A DNA stretch of 64,000 nucleotides from Microthyrium microscopicum (Eukaryota; Ascomycota; Dothideomycetes; Microthyriales; Microthyriaceae), in contig MU004243.1 in the NCBI GenBank assembly GCA_010405405.1, positions 491,340 to 555,339 on the forward strand, given 5' to 3'. Below, piece by piece: positions 10,523-23,630 of this stretch. A program made the translations under genes and the position numbers. A model generated the notes under the pieces. That model searched no databases. It was given only the letters and a program-made list of their open reading frames with translations, and was not told the origin of the DNA. Numbering within the stretch: the first letter of the stretch is position 1; the number at the start of each line of letters is the position of its first letter.

Positions 10523-10960
10523 TCAACACACATTGAAATACTGCGCCTGAACCTCCTCCTCCACCGTCTTTGCTGGCACTGACAGCCCAACCGCTTTCAG
10601 AAGAACGCCGAAGCCTTGCTTGAGAATCCGATTTTTGCGTGCTTGTGTGGCGATGACGCGCTCATCTGCTTCTAGGACTGTTTCTCGGTGATGAGAGTCG
10701 GGTGGGATGGTGTTGTTTAGTCGGCTGGAGGCTGGTTTGGCGGGTTTGAGGTTTTGGTGATGGGCTGTGTGGGAGTCCGGGTGGACTTTATGCTTGAGTT
10801 CGGATTGATTGGCGTTTGGGGGAGATTCTTCATCCAGAGGCTGGTTAGGCTTTATTGAGTCCGCAGACCGGGCGCTGGTCAATTGCGGGTTGGACGATGG
10901 CATGACGGCTTTAAGGATTTGCTGAGGAGTGGTTTGGGATTCCAGGTATTCGTGATTCAT
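10523..10960 (-). CDS. Small hypothetical protein, charged and disordered
   Basis: A single open frame of 145 residues. It is rich in Pro, Ser, His and Gln up to about residue 95, followed by a likely helix (ETVLEADERVIATQARKNRILKQGFGVLL). No domain, signal peptide or membrane segment is visible. The helix and the ordinary codon use favour a real gene, but no splice or homology evidence is available, so the call is tentative. Confidence 0.38.
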   Translation of the reverse strand: MNHEYLESQTTPQQILKAVMPSSNPQLTSARSADSIKPNQPLDEESPPNANQSELKHKVHPDSHTAHHQNLKPAKPASSRLNNTIPPDSHHRETVLEADERVIATQARKNRILKQGFGVLLKAVGLSVPAKTVEEEVQAQYFNVC

Positions 10961-11582
10961 ATTTCTTGGAATGGAGCGTGCTTCGAACGAGGACGCCGGG
11001 AGGTTTGAGTGTGGACCTTGATATTTCTTGAGGACAGCGGTTTATGGGTCGCAGTTGGTAGAGTGCTGAAGGAAAAATGCGATGGTATGTAGCTAGATGG
11101 TGGTGAAGCTATCAATTGACTGAGCGAGTTGTTGTGAATAAGAAGGTCATCAGAAACCAAACCAACAAAGCTATATAACGAAGGTAAATAGCCGCCATTT
11201 CAATTGTCACTGCAAGCAGTAGATGATTGTTTGGTGACGTCCAGGTCTAGTGACTAGACAAGCTCTCTACAGAAGCTTGAGGTGAAGTACAGAGAAGACA
11301 TATATATTGGAAGTGAGGTGAAGCATAACAAGTTTAGATCACCACAAGCACCAAAGAGAAAGGATTTGAAAGATCAACAACCCATTATTTCATTCGAAGA
11401 ATTACGAATTAAAAGCTATCAAAAAGAACGGATGATTTTGCCTCTCACATGTACACCATTCCACGCAAATATGCATTCCCAAAGTTCCCAGGTTGATATC
11501 GCCAAAAATGTTTATCCACAAGAAAAATGAACGACGCCTAGAGTGTCGAAATGACCACATGAACTCCATACTTTTGAAACCT
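10961..11582. other. Intergenic, 3' flank of the chitin synthase gene
   Basis: This 620 bp stretch lies between the chitin synthase stop (11583) and the small hypothetical gene. It is AT-rich with short non-coding-like frames. It should hold the promoter of the small gene and the chitin synthase 3' UTR. Confidence 0.45.
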
Positions 11583-14500
11583 CTACTCTGGCATGCGCTC
11601 CAACTCGGCGTCAATCGCCTGGTACAAGAAATTCTTGCGCTCTCCAGTTAGTTGGCACTGTAACTTCAGTTCTGCGAGCGCAACAACGTGTTTCTTCGTC
11701 ACGCGCTCAAGCTCGACTTCAGACAGGCACTCTCGGACCGCCATGAGGATATCTTGATCAGAGGGACCGGCACGGGGTCCATCCATGAAGTTGATGGTTG
11801 AGCCGGGCCGTTCAGCGCCTAGGAGGTTGACAGAAGAGACTGGGCGCGAGCCGGGCGACATGGCTGGGTACATTGTAGATTGTGGCCGTAGACTGAGATT
11901 TGAGCGTTGAGGATTCATGAGATTATCGGTTGAGTTGGCCATGACGGGATACACTGTAGACGTTGGCCGCAGTGCTGGGTTAGAGATACCACCCAGTGAC
12001 GAGTTACGTCCATGACCGCCCAGTGGAGAACCAAAGCTGGCGCCGCCGAGCGAGTATGTGCTTCCGCGGGCATTAGGACCTGCCATGTAGGGCGGTGCAG
12101 CGAGGCCGCCGCCAAAGTTATGCATGGAGCCGCCGTGCTTGACGCTGGAGACAACGGAGCGGATTTCATCCATTTCCATGGATGGGTCTTCGTAACCGAG
12201 ACCACCGTCGTACTTCTCGGCGTAAGTGACACCTCGGCGGCCGGGAAGATTGTTTTCGGTGGCGTAGTCGTCCCAGCGCATGAGTGGGACAGAGCGAGGA
12301 TCAAAGCCGTCGTCGTGGTCCATGGCAACGACTTTGAGGGCGCCCTTTTCTTCGAGAACCATACGAGTGTTACCCCAGGAGAAGTCGTCTTGTTTCCAGA
12401 AACTGTAGACTGGAAGAACGAAGCTGTAAATGGGGAAAGCAATGATATAGATGATCATCCACCCGATATGTTGCCATTGACGCTTAATGATGAAAATTAT
12501 GGCTTGAAGACCATAAACCGCAGCGAGAATAATGAGCGAGATAAGAGGAAATTGGCCCTTGTGTGATCCAACTTGGTAGAAGAGGTAGCCGAGATAAGCG
12601 CAGGTTGCAGGAAGAATGAGAGTACCGGTAAGATCAATGAAAACGACAAATCTCATACTGAAGCAGCAGAATCCGCACATGTCCTTGATGAAGACCAACT
12701 CTGCAAGATTATGAATGGTGGAGTTGATCCAGCGACGACGCTGCGAAAGTAGAACAGACCAGGTCTCAGGAGCGGCGGTGTGAGCCAGTGCTTGAGGTAC
12801 GAATTTGTAGGACATGTGAGGGAAATGCTTGGTCATCAGAGTTGTAAGGTATCGATCTTCTCCTAGAGATAGAAGATTCTTTTTGTGGAGTGTGTCGACA
12901 TCACCATCACTGTACTCTTCGATAACCTTGTCAGAGATGAGTAGAGGGCGTCCCTTGTCAGCTGTTCGTAGACGGTACATGCAGAAACTAGAAATAGGTT
13001 AGTCTTTGTCAACATGAATTGGAATAGAGATACATACCATCCAGGCAAACAAGTGACACTACCGAAAAGAGATTCGAAAGCTTTGGACAGATGATGAGAG
13101 ATGAAATACTCATAAACTTGAATCATAGTCCACCAACTTCGTTCCTCGTTCTGTAGACTTGTCTCTCCGCAGATACCGGCAATCTTTGCGTCGTTTGCAC
13201 AAGCAGCAACTAGTCGGTTTAAAGAGTCTTCAGCAACCATTGTATCGGCGTCGACCATAAGCGTGTATTCATAAAGTTCAGGGTCTACTCCAATCACGTT
13301 GTTGATCTGATGGAAGATTTCAAGTTCAAGGGGTGACATGGGAGATCTATGGTGAACGCGGTTGAGGAAACTCATGAGCAGAATTTGAGAATCACGCTTT
13401 CCACGATTGCCAGGTTTTGGTTTGGTTTGTTCGGATTCCTTGCCAACCTTGACAACGACGAGATATGGCACGACATTGCCTTCAAATTCGTAGAGACCAG
13501 AGTAAACTTTGCCGTAGTTAAGTTGTTCGCTGCCTTGTCCAACTGACTTGAAGGGTAGTGCCGGTGGGTCAACTTTAGGATCAACACCTAGGATGTCGAG
13601 AACAATCTTTGGGGTTGGACGATCGTTTCCAGCGCCAACAATAACACCATCACAGATAACGCAGATGAGCTTTCGCTTATTGTCGTAAGCCAGACCAGTG
13701 AGAGAATCAAGACCCTTTCTGAGTTGGTCTTCACCTTCAGTGTACGCAGGAACCTGGCAGATGACAAATTTGTCTTGTGGTGATGGACGCTTTTTTGAGC
13801 CTAGCTGGAGGGCCGAAAGGAATTTAATACCAATAACCGAGCAAAGAATGATAGTAAAAGTCAATAGAATGTAGTTGTTGACTTGGCATCGGGCGGTTTG
13901 TCTGAAGTCGGTGGTACCAATATAGAAGTAGTTGTCTAGACACTGTTTGGTATCCACGCGCGATGTTTGATTTCCTCCTGTATTGAATTGTTGTGTGATG
14001 TCGGCTCCGTTGTTAGCGCTTGCAAGATCCGTCATCCATCCCGGAAAGAAAGAGTACGCTGCATTGCCCTTTTGAACCGTGTTGTATGTGTAGAGATAGT
14101 TGGTTATATCATAGACGCTGTTATCGATGATGAACCAGGTTCTGAAGCCAGCCTCTCCTTGTGCACTGATATTGGATTTGGCCCAGACTAGATCACCTTT
14201 GTAAAAAGTTTTCATCTTGGGCAGGAAAGTACTGGTATACCAGTCAATATTATGAAGTTTGCTCCTGGGGTCCGGGGTATTGGGGCCAGAAAGATGTATA
14301 GCCGATGGATTCTGAATAGCACTCGTGTCATTCTGAGACAAAGCTACGTTGACATCAGTGACCAGTTTGGGGCAAGCCAAGGTAAGTGGAGGGTTGATGT
14401 AAGCATCCATATTTAGACCGGCAAATGGCAACATTTGGTCACTCGTGGTCTGAGTATCGGTGTCACTATGCTGAGTTTTCCAGAACTTCGACAGATCGTA

Positions 14501-16957
14501 GACCTTGCCGCGATGACTGACCCAAAAGTCCGTATCTCCTTGATGATAAGAAACTTCTTGTTGGTTCCAAGCTTTGTCCCAGCCAGGACATAATAGTTTG
14601 CCAAAGGCAATGATGTAAAATACGATGATAGCGTTGATGAGGAAGATGAGCATGACAAGGGTGACCTTTTCTCTCCATGCTAGTCGAACGTCTGGTCGCT
14701 TCATACGGCCAACGTAGCGGAGGAGAGGGGAAGGTATCCAAAAAGTTACAGCCCATACAAGGGCAACCCATAGTCGGCGAGTGAAGGGAACGGGACGCTG
14801 TTCAACAACTTTGGCGTCACCCATCTCTGCATCATCAAGGCCTTCGTACGTGACTTCGCCTTTGTATTGATCTCCCTTGTATCCAAGACCATAATCACCT
14901 CCTATGGTTGATCGGCCGGCAGCAGTGGGCGCAAGTGATCCTGGACGAGATTTTCCTCGTGGAACAGTAAGGCCATCTTGGCTGCCTGGAGTTAGCTGAC
15001 CAAAGTAGCCGCCCTCTGTTGGCGGTGCAGTAGAAAAGCCAGTATGCATTGGATCGTTGTTGATAGACGCGTCGAGAGGCAATGCGTCCTTTTGGCACTC
15101 TGCTTCCCACCAGGCAGACTCTCGTAGCCAGATGCGTGACTCTCCTACCACAACTTCACCATTGCTCCAGCCCCTTTCAAGCAGCCAAGTTTCAATGCCC
15201 TCTTTGCCATCTTGACACCCGAGGCGTGAGAATCGCTCGACGAATTCTTGAGGGTCAAAATCGGCGGTAAAATCGAGGTTCTTGTTTCGGCGATTGGCCC
15301 ATTCTGGGAGTCTCCAAGCACGAAGTTGACTTGAAACCGCAGCGGCAGACCAGTGATTGGCAGAGTTTACAAGTCCGGCAGGTGATTCATCGGTGGGGTG
15401 AATATTTAAATGGAACCAGATTCTGCTCGAGTTGAGGGTATTTGAAAGATGGAAACGGCCATGAGCACCAAGTACCACTCCCTGCTTTGTTGGATGAAGA
15501 ATGTCCTTGATATAGGGTCCAGTTTCTGCTCGCTGTGCAACTCGTTCGAGAATTCCTTCGCGTCGGTCTCGCTGGATATCACGCTCTCGACAAGCGGCAC
15601 TGTCAGCATCGTCGAGTTCTGCCGCACACGCAGCGACGGCAGTTCTCATCTCATTGAGGACAGAAGCGCCAGCAGGAACGACAACAACACCATCTTGCTT
15701 CATTTCGGCATTAATGCCTTGAGTGTCGTCAAACACAGTTCGCAGAGCAACAGCCTTTCCAAGATTTGGATCTGGAATATCAACAACGGAAATGGTAACG
15801 GTATCCTCCTGGAGGGCATCCGGTTGAGAGGTCGGGGTGACAGTGCCTGAGCCAGCACTTGAGGTGAATTGATGGCCTGTTTTGATCTCTTTCTTCATTG
15901 CTGCATTCGCGTGTTGGATAACCCAATCCACGATTGCCTCATAAAGTCCGGAAAGGAACACCTCGCGCTCTGATGCGTCGAAGCGGTGGCGCAAAGCATT
16001 TGGATCCAAATCAAGGAGTATGCAAGCATCATCGCAAACGGCTTGAACGGTATCTGCGCTGACGTTGTAATCGACCGTGTCTCCGAGTTTAAGTATTCCA
16101 GCAAGCGCGGATATTAAGTTTTGCAGAGCCGGCCCTTTGATACCAATGGATCGCAAGTTGTGTCTAAAGTCTTCTGCCGCGCCAGCATCATCAGCAGTAG
16201 GCACATATCTGGGAGGGCTGAAGGTTCCAGATCGTCGAAGAATGGAATAAGAGGAGTATGGCTTCAAGTTGAGGACTTCTCGCTCGGCTTTGGATGCTGA
16301 AGGAACATTCAAATAATAGAATACGTCAAATGCCCGGTAGCCTTGTTCAGCCGGAATATGAAAAAGGCCTTTGCCCGTGTCCAGACCAAGTGTTGATAGA
16401 GCGAAACCAGTGTTGAGTAGTTCTCCCTCGGAATTCAAGGTGAATTGTGCAGCTAGAGATGAATACCGCGCATAGGAAGGATTGAATGGCGTGACGGTGT
16501 GTGTAAAGGCACGTATGACTTCGAGTGAAGTAAAGAATGATGATGGGAGGTGTAATGGAAGAGCAGCAGAAAATGCACCAAGCATTGATGGACTCGATTC
16601 GTGAAGAGAACTTTGCCAATTAGTACTCAGAAATCATCTTGTATACTTCCAAACTCACCCAAGAACAACTGTTCCATCTTCTGCTCGCCGCCTGGCGTGT
16701 TGCCAGACTCTTTCGGCCAACTCAGGGTCAACGGTACCGCCGATTCTTCCATCCTCTCCATTCTGAGCTGTGAGCCACGAGTTCACAGCCAAACTGGTGC
16801 TGAACTCAAGAGGATGTGGTAGCGTATTCTGGAAGCTGGTATGTAGAGCATTGAGAAGAGTCTGCGTCGAGACTTGTGCGGATTGTGCATTTTGGCCCTG
16901 GCGTGGGATGTTTGCGTTTGATACACTCGACATTGTCGAGAGTCGGTTGAACGCCAT
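11583..16957 (-). CDS. Chitin synthase with degenerate myosin-motor-like N-terminal domain (division 2, class V/VII type)
   Basis: Three exons, 16659-16957, 13038-16610 and 11583-12987, with introns of 48 and 50 bp, give 1758 residues, the usual size of motor-bearing chitin synthases. Residues about 1-430 follow a myosin motor layout (for example ALAGILKLGDTVDY) but show no P-loop of the GESGSGKT type. Next come two membrane helices around a cytochrome-b5-like domain (DFWVSHRGKVYDLSKFW), a second b5-like segment, then the Chitin_synth_2 catalytic domain with [22 protein letters not shown] and QRRRW at 1373-1377, several membrane helices, SWGNTR, and a C-terminal DEK_C domain. The enzyme polymerises UDP-GlcNAc into wall chitin at growing tips. 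The missing P-loop points to the class VII (CsmB-like) form. The start ATG (16957) has an ACA context. Confidence 0.93.
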
Positions 16958-19247
16958 TGTTATGGATTGTTGGCCTGAGCCAGTGGGCACTGAGCTGTAA
17001 ACCAAAGCTGTAGATATTTTTATGATATATGTGGTTACGAATCACGATGTTGGAAGATGTGATTGTTGTGGCAGGTACAACGGAACCACCTTCCAGTCGG
17101 GTTGGCGGATTTCGAGAAAGGGGAGGAACGAAGGGAGGCGTGACAGCTTGGTACAGCCTCAACGTACAGCGAACGACGAGAGACACGGAATGTATGAGGA
17201 GTAGAGGGATGAGAGCGAGTGAGAATTACGATTAGGTGGAGCACTGGAAATGGCAGCAAAGCGAAAGTCGAGTCTGGAATTACTAGAATCACCGCTGGAA
17301 AGAATTCTCGTGGAGATCACTGAGAAAGCACAGAACGGTATTGGAATCGTTGCACGGCCAGCCTTGAGCGTTGAGCGTAGCGAATGGAGCCGTGCATCAA
17401 AAAAGTGGAAGAGAGATCATCACCACATTACATTAGCGTGTTTCTGGGGCTGCTTTCACGCGCATTCCGTTGCCGGGCAATTGCAGCTGGCATCAGGTAA
17501 GCAAGATCTTGTATAAATTACACTTGGCAGATCCTTTTGGGGAACGCAGAGTCAGATCAAAGGCCAAAGGAGGCGCCAGCCTTCCATCCCAATGTGACGC
17601 CTTCAAGGGTGAAAGAAGCTGGTCCGAAAGCCTTTTGGAAGAAACATGCAACTTGGTGGCCAACCACAACGGATGGTGGTGGCCATGGCGATCGGGAACC
17701 AATAGTGAACCTAGAGCTGCATCAAAGAGGCTGAGTGTACGACAGGGAACGCTGCATATTCAGTGCAGATTTCAGATCCAAAGGGGAAAGGTGAAGGATA
17801 TTAAGGGAGTTTTATCAGGCACAATTACGGGGATAGCTATGCACAGTCTGGCTCTCCCTGTCAATGGTATTTATATTTGGCATGCGGCCCGCATTGTTTA
17901 TTGTTTGCTTGCATAGGGTCCGGTCTATCATTCGTAGAGCATCGCCACTCAATCATGACTCCATGATCCCGACTGGCCCTCGCTAGCAGGGCATCAGATG
18001 GCAATATGTACCAAATTATTGAAAGATACGAAGCTAGTAAAAGTAGCAAAGTCTTATTTTGGACTGGTTGCTGTGGGACGGTTGTGCGGTAGCAGTGGTG
18101 CAGCGCTTTGCGGAGAAACAAGCAGCCCAGATCGTGGATCGTGAATGGCTGCAGCTCTTCAGCAAGCCTCGTACCCGCTTCGGGCGTCTGTGGTGCCGCG
18201 TCGACTGGCATGAAAGCAAAGTGGAACCTCCTTTTCTCTGCGAAAAAGAGTAAAGAGGCTGGGCACGAGCGTGTAATTTTTGCCTTCTTCCAGCCTGTCC
18301 CAAGTCAGATCATTGAGATCAATGCACGGCAAAGGCATTTCAAAAGTCAAATTGGGTCAAACCAACGGCGGGTTGCAGAAACTGCAGGTGGAAAGTGGAT
18401 TTTGGCAATTGTCCGAGTCGTCGTTAAATGCAGGTGGCCTTGGATCGAGACTTGCAAAGAGTTTACGGAATCACGGAATCACGGTGAACTGATTTGCAGA
18501 GGTTGGACAAGCTGGAATTGTGCAGCTCGAGCTCGATATTATCCCGAGTCCCATAAAAGTGTACTCTAGAGTAGTTTGAAGACACAAGCAAAATTGGTGG
18601 TCGAGAAGTTATCCTGGCCTTCTGATCCACTTGTCTGTTGTGCAGGGAAAGACCACCGCCCGCCACTCCCTTACCAGGAAAGAGCGCTGCAGCAGTTGTT
18701 GGTGGTTACCATACAGGGGAGCCGCTTCCCTTTTCGAAGATCGCTCCTGCTACTGCAAGCTTTGGCCTGGCCTGTCGTCCCTTCCTTTCCAAGAATCTCA
18801 CGACTGTTGAATTACATCCCATTTTCACCACCAGATCCACCTCTCTTCTTCGCCTTCGAAGTGCTTCCATTCGCTATCACTATACCACTTCGTGTCTCTC
18901 CTCGCTCCAATTGAGTTCCGTCCCATATTCCCTTCCTCTCGCTTCATTCCACCACTCGCTCATCCCTATACATTCCTCGTCCACAAAGACAATCACGCAA
19001 ACTTTTGGGCCAATTTCAGCGGTACGTGCCATTGGATTTTTCGCGTCATACAAGCTTGCCGACATTATTCTTGTTCGCAACAAGTTTCATATTTGCAACT
19101 TCATGCAGCCTTTCTATACTATATACGGCTGCAAGGCATGGACAAGAACTCTGTCTAACCTGTAAACAGAAGGCCTACAGGGCCAAATTCGATCCCAACT
19201 GATATCGTCCTTACATTCGTTCCCTCCGAGGGGAACCACCAACAACC
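16958..19247. promoter_or_regulatory. Bidirectional intergenic region between two divergent chitin synthase genes
   Basis: This 2.29 kb stretch separates the two start codons and should hold both promoters and 5' leaders. Open frames here are short and inconsistent. Upstream of the plus-strand start, ATGs at 19103 and 19138 open short frames that end before 19248. They may lie in a leader intron: a GTACGT donor near 19021 and a CAG acceptor near 19168 would fit. I saw no repeat or RNA gene. Confidence 0.55.
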
Positions 19248-22200
19248 ATGGCCTCACATCACGGCGATGATTCTCGAAGGCACTCGACTATGCCTTCTTC
19301 TCCCGCCCTCTCCGCACAGCATGACCGTAATGGGCAGCAATCACCGAATTACCAGGACTCAAAACTGCATTTAATACCTAATGTCTCTCCATATCGTGAG
19401 GATGCCGGCTCGCCTTCTGAATTGGGTCTTAACGAGAAATCACTCTCCGATGGCCATGGCGGATCTATTATCGATGGAAAGAAAATGGAAGTTGTCGAAC
19501 GAGTAAAAGTGTCAGGAAGCAGAAAGAGATGGGTATTCTTCGTCTGGCTTGTGACATTCTGGATGCCGACTTTTGTCATTGGATGGATTGTAAAGACTCC
19601 TCGAAAGGATGTGCGCCAGGCCTGGAGAGAAAAACTTGCCATCAACATTCTCATCTGGCTGAGTTGTTCTGGTGTTATATTTTTCATGAGTAAGACATGT
19701 CCTTTTGCCTCTTTGATCTTTAACTAATTCTTGGTAGTTGGATTTCCTGCGTTGATCTGTCCTCGGCAAGATGTCTATTCCTATCAAGAGCTGTCAGCCT
19801 TTGATGGGAAAGGCAACGACAAAGCTTATGTGGCTATGCGTGGTGTCATATACGATCTTAAGGCATTTGTGCCTCACCATTACCCAAACATTGTTCCATC
19901 AACTGCTCTATTGAAATATGCTGGCAAAGATGCGACCAACCTCTTTCCAGTCCAAGTATCAGCCTTATGCAATGGTGTAGATGGTACAGTCGATCCTGCG
20001 GTCCAGCTAAGCTACCAAAACACCAACTATACTGGTCAAAGCGTCCTTGTGAGCACAACGGATCTCAATGCTCAATATCACGACTTCCGAGCCTTCCAAA
20101 ACGACTCCCGTCCTGATTGGTGGTGGGAACAACAGACCACGCTGAAAGGATCTTACCAAAAAGGAAATATTGGCTACACACCACAATATATCAGTACTCT
20201 GGCCAGCAAGTCAAATGTCATCGCGATCCTTTATGGTAAAGTGTACGACTTGACAGCATACGTCGCTGGCGGTCGAGTGCCCAAGTATCCAGTTGGCACC
20301 GACCCACCATCACAGGCACCAAACTCGAACTTTATGGAACCCCTAGTCGTTCAACTTTTCCAGCAAACATCCGGTGGAGATGCGACAAAGTACTGGGAAT
20401 CATTGAGCATAGACTCGGCCTTGAAAGCGCGCATGAAAGTTTGCCTCGACAACCTCTTCTACGTGGGTAATGTTGATACTCGTTCATCAACTCAGTGTTT
20501 GTTCGCCAAGTACATTCTTCTTGCCATCTCAATCTTACTGGTCAGTGTCATCTGCTTCAAGTTTTTGGCTGCTCTTCAGTTTGGCAAGAAGAATGTCCCA
20601 GAAAACCTGGACAAGTTTGTGATATGCCAGGTGCCAGCCTACACCGAGGATGAGGATTCATTGCGTCGTGCTATAGACTCCGCTGCCCGAATGAAGTATG
20701 ATGACAAGCGAAAACTATTGGTTATCATATGCGATGGTGTCATTACAGGTCAAGGCAACGATAGAACGACACCTCGCATCGTTCTGGACATCTTGGGCGT
20801 CAACGAGACTGTTGATCCCGAAGCTCTAAGCTTTGAAAGTTTAGGTGATGGTATGAAACAGCACAACATGGGCAAAGTCTTCTCGGGTCTCTATGAAGTA
20901 CAAGGTCATATTGTTCCCTTCTTAGTGGTCGTCAAATGTGGCAAGCCAACAGAAACCAACAAGTAAGTGCCATTGAGCAGCTATGTCTGATTCGAGACTA
21001 ATACATATTTTTAGGCCTGGTAATCGTGGTAAGCGCGATTCGCAAATGATTCTAATGCGTTTCCTTAACCGAATTCACTACAACTTGCCAATGACCCCCA
21101 TGGAACTTGAGATGCATCACCAAATTCGCAATATCATCGGCGTCAACCCAACTTTTTACGAATTCTGTTTCCAAATTGATGCCGACACTGTTGTCGCGGA
21201 TGATTCAGCCACTCGAATGATCGCGGCTTTTATGCAAGACACTCGACTGATAGGAGTTTGCGGCGAAACTGCTCTTGACAACGCCAAAGCCTCCATGACC
21301 ACTATGATTCAGGTGTACGAATACTACATCTCGCACAACCTTACAAAGGCCTTTGAGTCTCTCTTTGGCTCAGTCACTTGCTTACCAGGTTGTTTCTCAA
21401 TGTACCGGATTCGCGCCGCTGAAACTGGCAAGCCATTGTTCGTAAGCAAGGAAGTCGTCGAAGCTTATTCCGAAAACCGTGTTGATACTCTGCACATGAA
21501 GAACTTGCTTCATCTTGGTGAAGATCGGTACTTGACAACTTTACTTCTCAAGTTCCATCCGAAATACAAGACCAAGTACATTTTCCGCGCTCACGCCTGG
21601 ACTGTGGCGCCAGACAGCTGGTCCATTTTCCTCTCTCAACGTCGTCGATGGATCAACTCAACTGTTCACAACCTTATCGAACTCATTCCTCTACAACAAC
21701 TGTGCGGCTTCTGCTGTTTCTCTATGCGCTTCATCGTCTTCGTCGACTTGCTCTCAACAATTGTTCAGCCTGTGTTGATGGCCTACATTATCTATTTGGT
21801 TTACCTACTCGTTTCGCAAAGCTCTGTCATCCCCATCACTGCCTTCATTCTTCTCGGAGCTATCTATGGTCTACAGGCAATCATCTTCATTGTGCGTCGC
21901 AAATGGGAAATGGTCGGCTGGATGATTGTGTATATTATTGCCACTCCCGTCTTCTCATTTGCACTGCCATTATACTCCTTCTGGCACATGGACGATTTCT
22001 CTTGGGGAAATACCCGAATTGTTACAGGAGAGGCGGGCCAGAAACTCGTCATCTCAGACGAAGGCAAATTCGACCCAGATTCCATTCCAAAGAAGCGATG
22101 GGAAGAGTACCAGGCCGAGCTATGGGAAATGCATTCACAATATCAACAAGATGCTATCAGCCAAGCTGGTTGGCGAGACGACCGTTCCGAAGTGTCAGGT

Positions 22201-22632
22201 ATTTCTTATGGCGCCAAATCGTACGGCGGAGCCATGCCAGGGGCTCCAAGATCAGAAGGGGGTCTTTCATATTCCCGTCCAGCATCTCAACTCGACCTGA
22301 TGCGGTCTGTCAACAACAGCAGGATGTCCCTCGCACCAACAGCATATGGTGCTCTTACTGGTGGCGAGGATCCGAACGCACCAATGCAAAACGTGGAGAT
22401 GTCAGATCTGGGTGCCACAGCGCTTCCAGGCGCTGGCATGCAGTCAGGCGACCAGCCAACAGACGATATGATTCTCCGCGAGATCCGGGACATCTTGGCC
22501 AGTGCGGACCTTATGCGCGTTTCAAAGAAGAGCATTCGCGCCGAACTGGAGAGACGATTCAACTGCGAGCTCACTTCTAGAAAGGAGTACATTGGTAGCT
22601 CAACTGAAGCTGTTTTGAGTGGACAACTATGA
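19248..22632 (+). CDS. Chitin synthase without motor domain (division 2), partner of the divergent motor-type gene
   Basis: Exons 19248-19689, 19738-20962 and 21015-22632, with introns of 48 and 52 bp, give 1094 residues in frame. A disordered N-terminus of about 85 residues leads into two membrane helices ([37 protein letters not shown]). Then follow a cytochrome-b5-like domain ([14 protein letters not shown]), a second b5-like segment ([15 protein letters not shown]), and the Chitin_synth_2 catalytic core with [22 protein letters not shown] and QRRRW at 764-768. Further membrane helices, SWGNTR and a DEK_C domain at the C-terminus complete it. It matches the minus-strand neighbour domain for domain except for the missing motor region. 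The start follows ACAACC and suits initiation. Exact class naming (V, VI or VII) needs phylogeny. Confidence 0.93.
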
Positions 22633-23630
22633 GTGCTAGTTTTCACGACCAAATCTGCATAGCCTGTCAGCAAACTTTTTGCATTCTTCGTATCTATTTA
22701 CACAAAAATCGGCTAATTGAAGGGGAGTTTGTTGCTTTGGCGCGGTGGATGCTTTTTTATTGGAATGGCTGCATCTTGACGCTCCTTTTGAGATATCGGC
22801 GATACTTTTGCATTTTGACGTATTGTACAGGGAAAAATGTTTCGTAACAATGCATTGTGCTGTATAGAGAAGAACATTTAGTACTACTAGTAGTTAATGG
22901 ACATTGTATAATCTTTCTATTCTTTATTCGTCATAGCTCTGACAGTCAATTTTCCGTATATGGCCAAGTCCTTATCATTCCAGGTATCTGGACGCGCACC
23001 ATGAGGGAGTATTTGCCCCTGACAGCCTTGACAGCCAACCATATTTCCATCATATGCAAAGCTATGGGCATAGGAAATGTTTATTTATATTAACTGGTAC
23101 CTGACAATGGCTATACTTGTAAAGAGGACTTCGTCACCGTCCTGATTTGTGGCTCCAACTTCAGGGCCAGCCCTCCACAAGTCCCACGTTTCGAGTAATA
23201 TATTTCAAACCTGCTCGCAGACCCGCCACAGACCAGCACTTTCTTACGGGAAATATATACCCTAGGCTCTGGAAAGACGGTACTGCCGCCATGACATGTC
23301 TTACGCAGTCCTGCTGGCTGATCTTCATTGAGCGGTCGACTACAACTGAACAATACATATTACGATCGCGATAAGAATCACAGACGTACTGAACTGGTCC
23401 AAGCAGCTCTATATTTTCAAATCCAGAAGGACAGAGCGCGACAGGTCATAATCTTCCTCCCAACAACTCCACTTCTCTAGCTGCTAGACACAGCTCTGGT
23501 TCTCAGGATAGATACATTCGGATGCTATATCGATCTTTGTCACTTCACCATCAGAGAGTGGCCAACGACTCTAGACCGAGACGGATCATCTGAAGTACAC
23601 ACATACAACGTCTCCGGAAGCCACATCAAG
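22633..23630. other. Intergenic, chitin synthase 3' UTR and UstYa-like gene promoter
   Basis: This 1 kb stretch has an AT-rich part (22640-23100) that looks like a 3' UTR, followed by probable promoter and leader of the next gene. Short frames here show no coding character, and no precursor-peptide-like repeat was found. Confidence 0.45.

Noticed and set aside
12012-12566. 184-residue plus-strand ORF inside the chitin synthase gene
   Set aside because: Antisense shadow of the conserved chitin synthase exon.
21648-22580. 310-residue ORF in another frame of the plus-strand chitin synthase
   Set aside because: It overlaps the conserved catalytic exon, and its Arg/His/Cys-rich composition is a frame-shift artefact.
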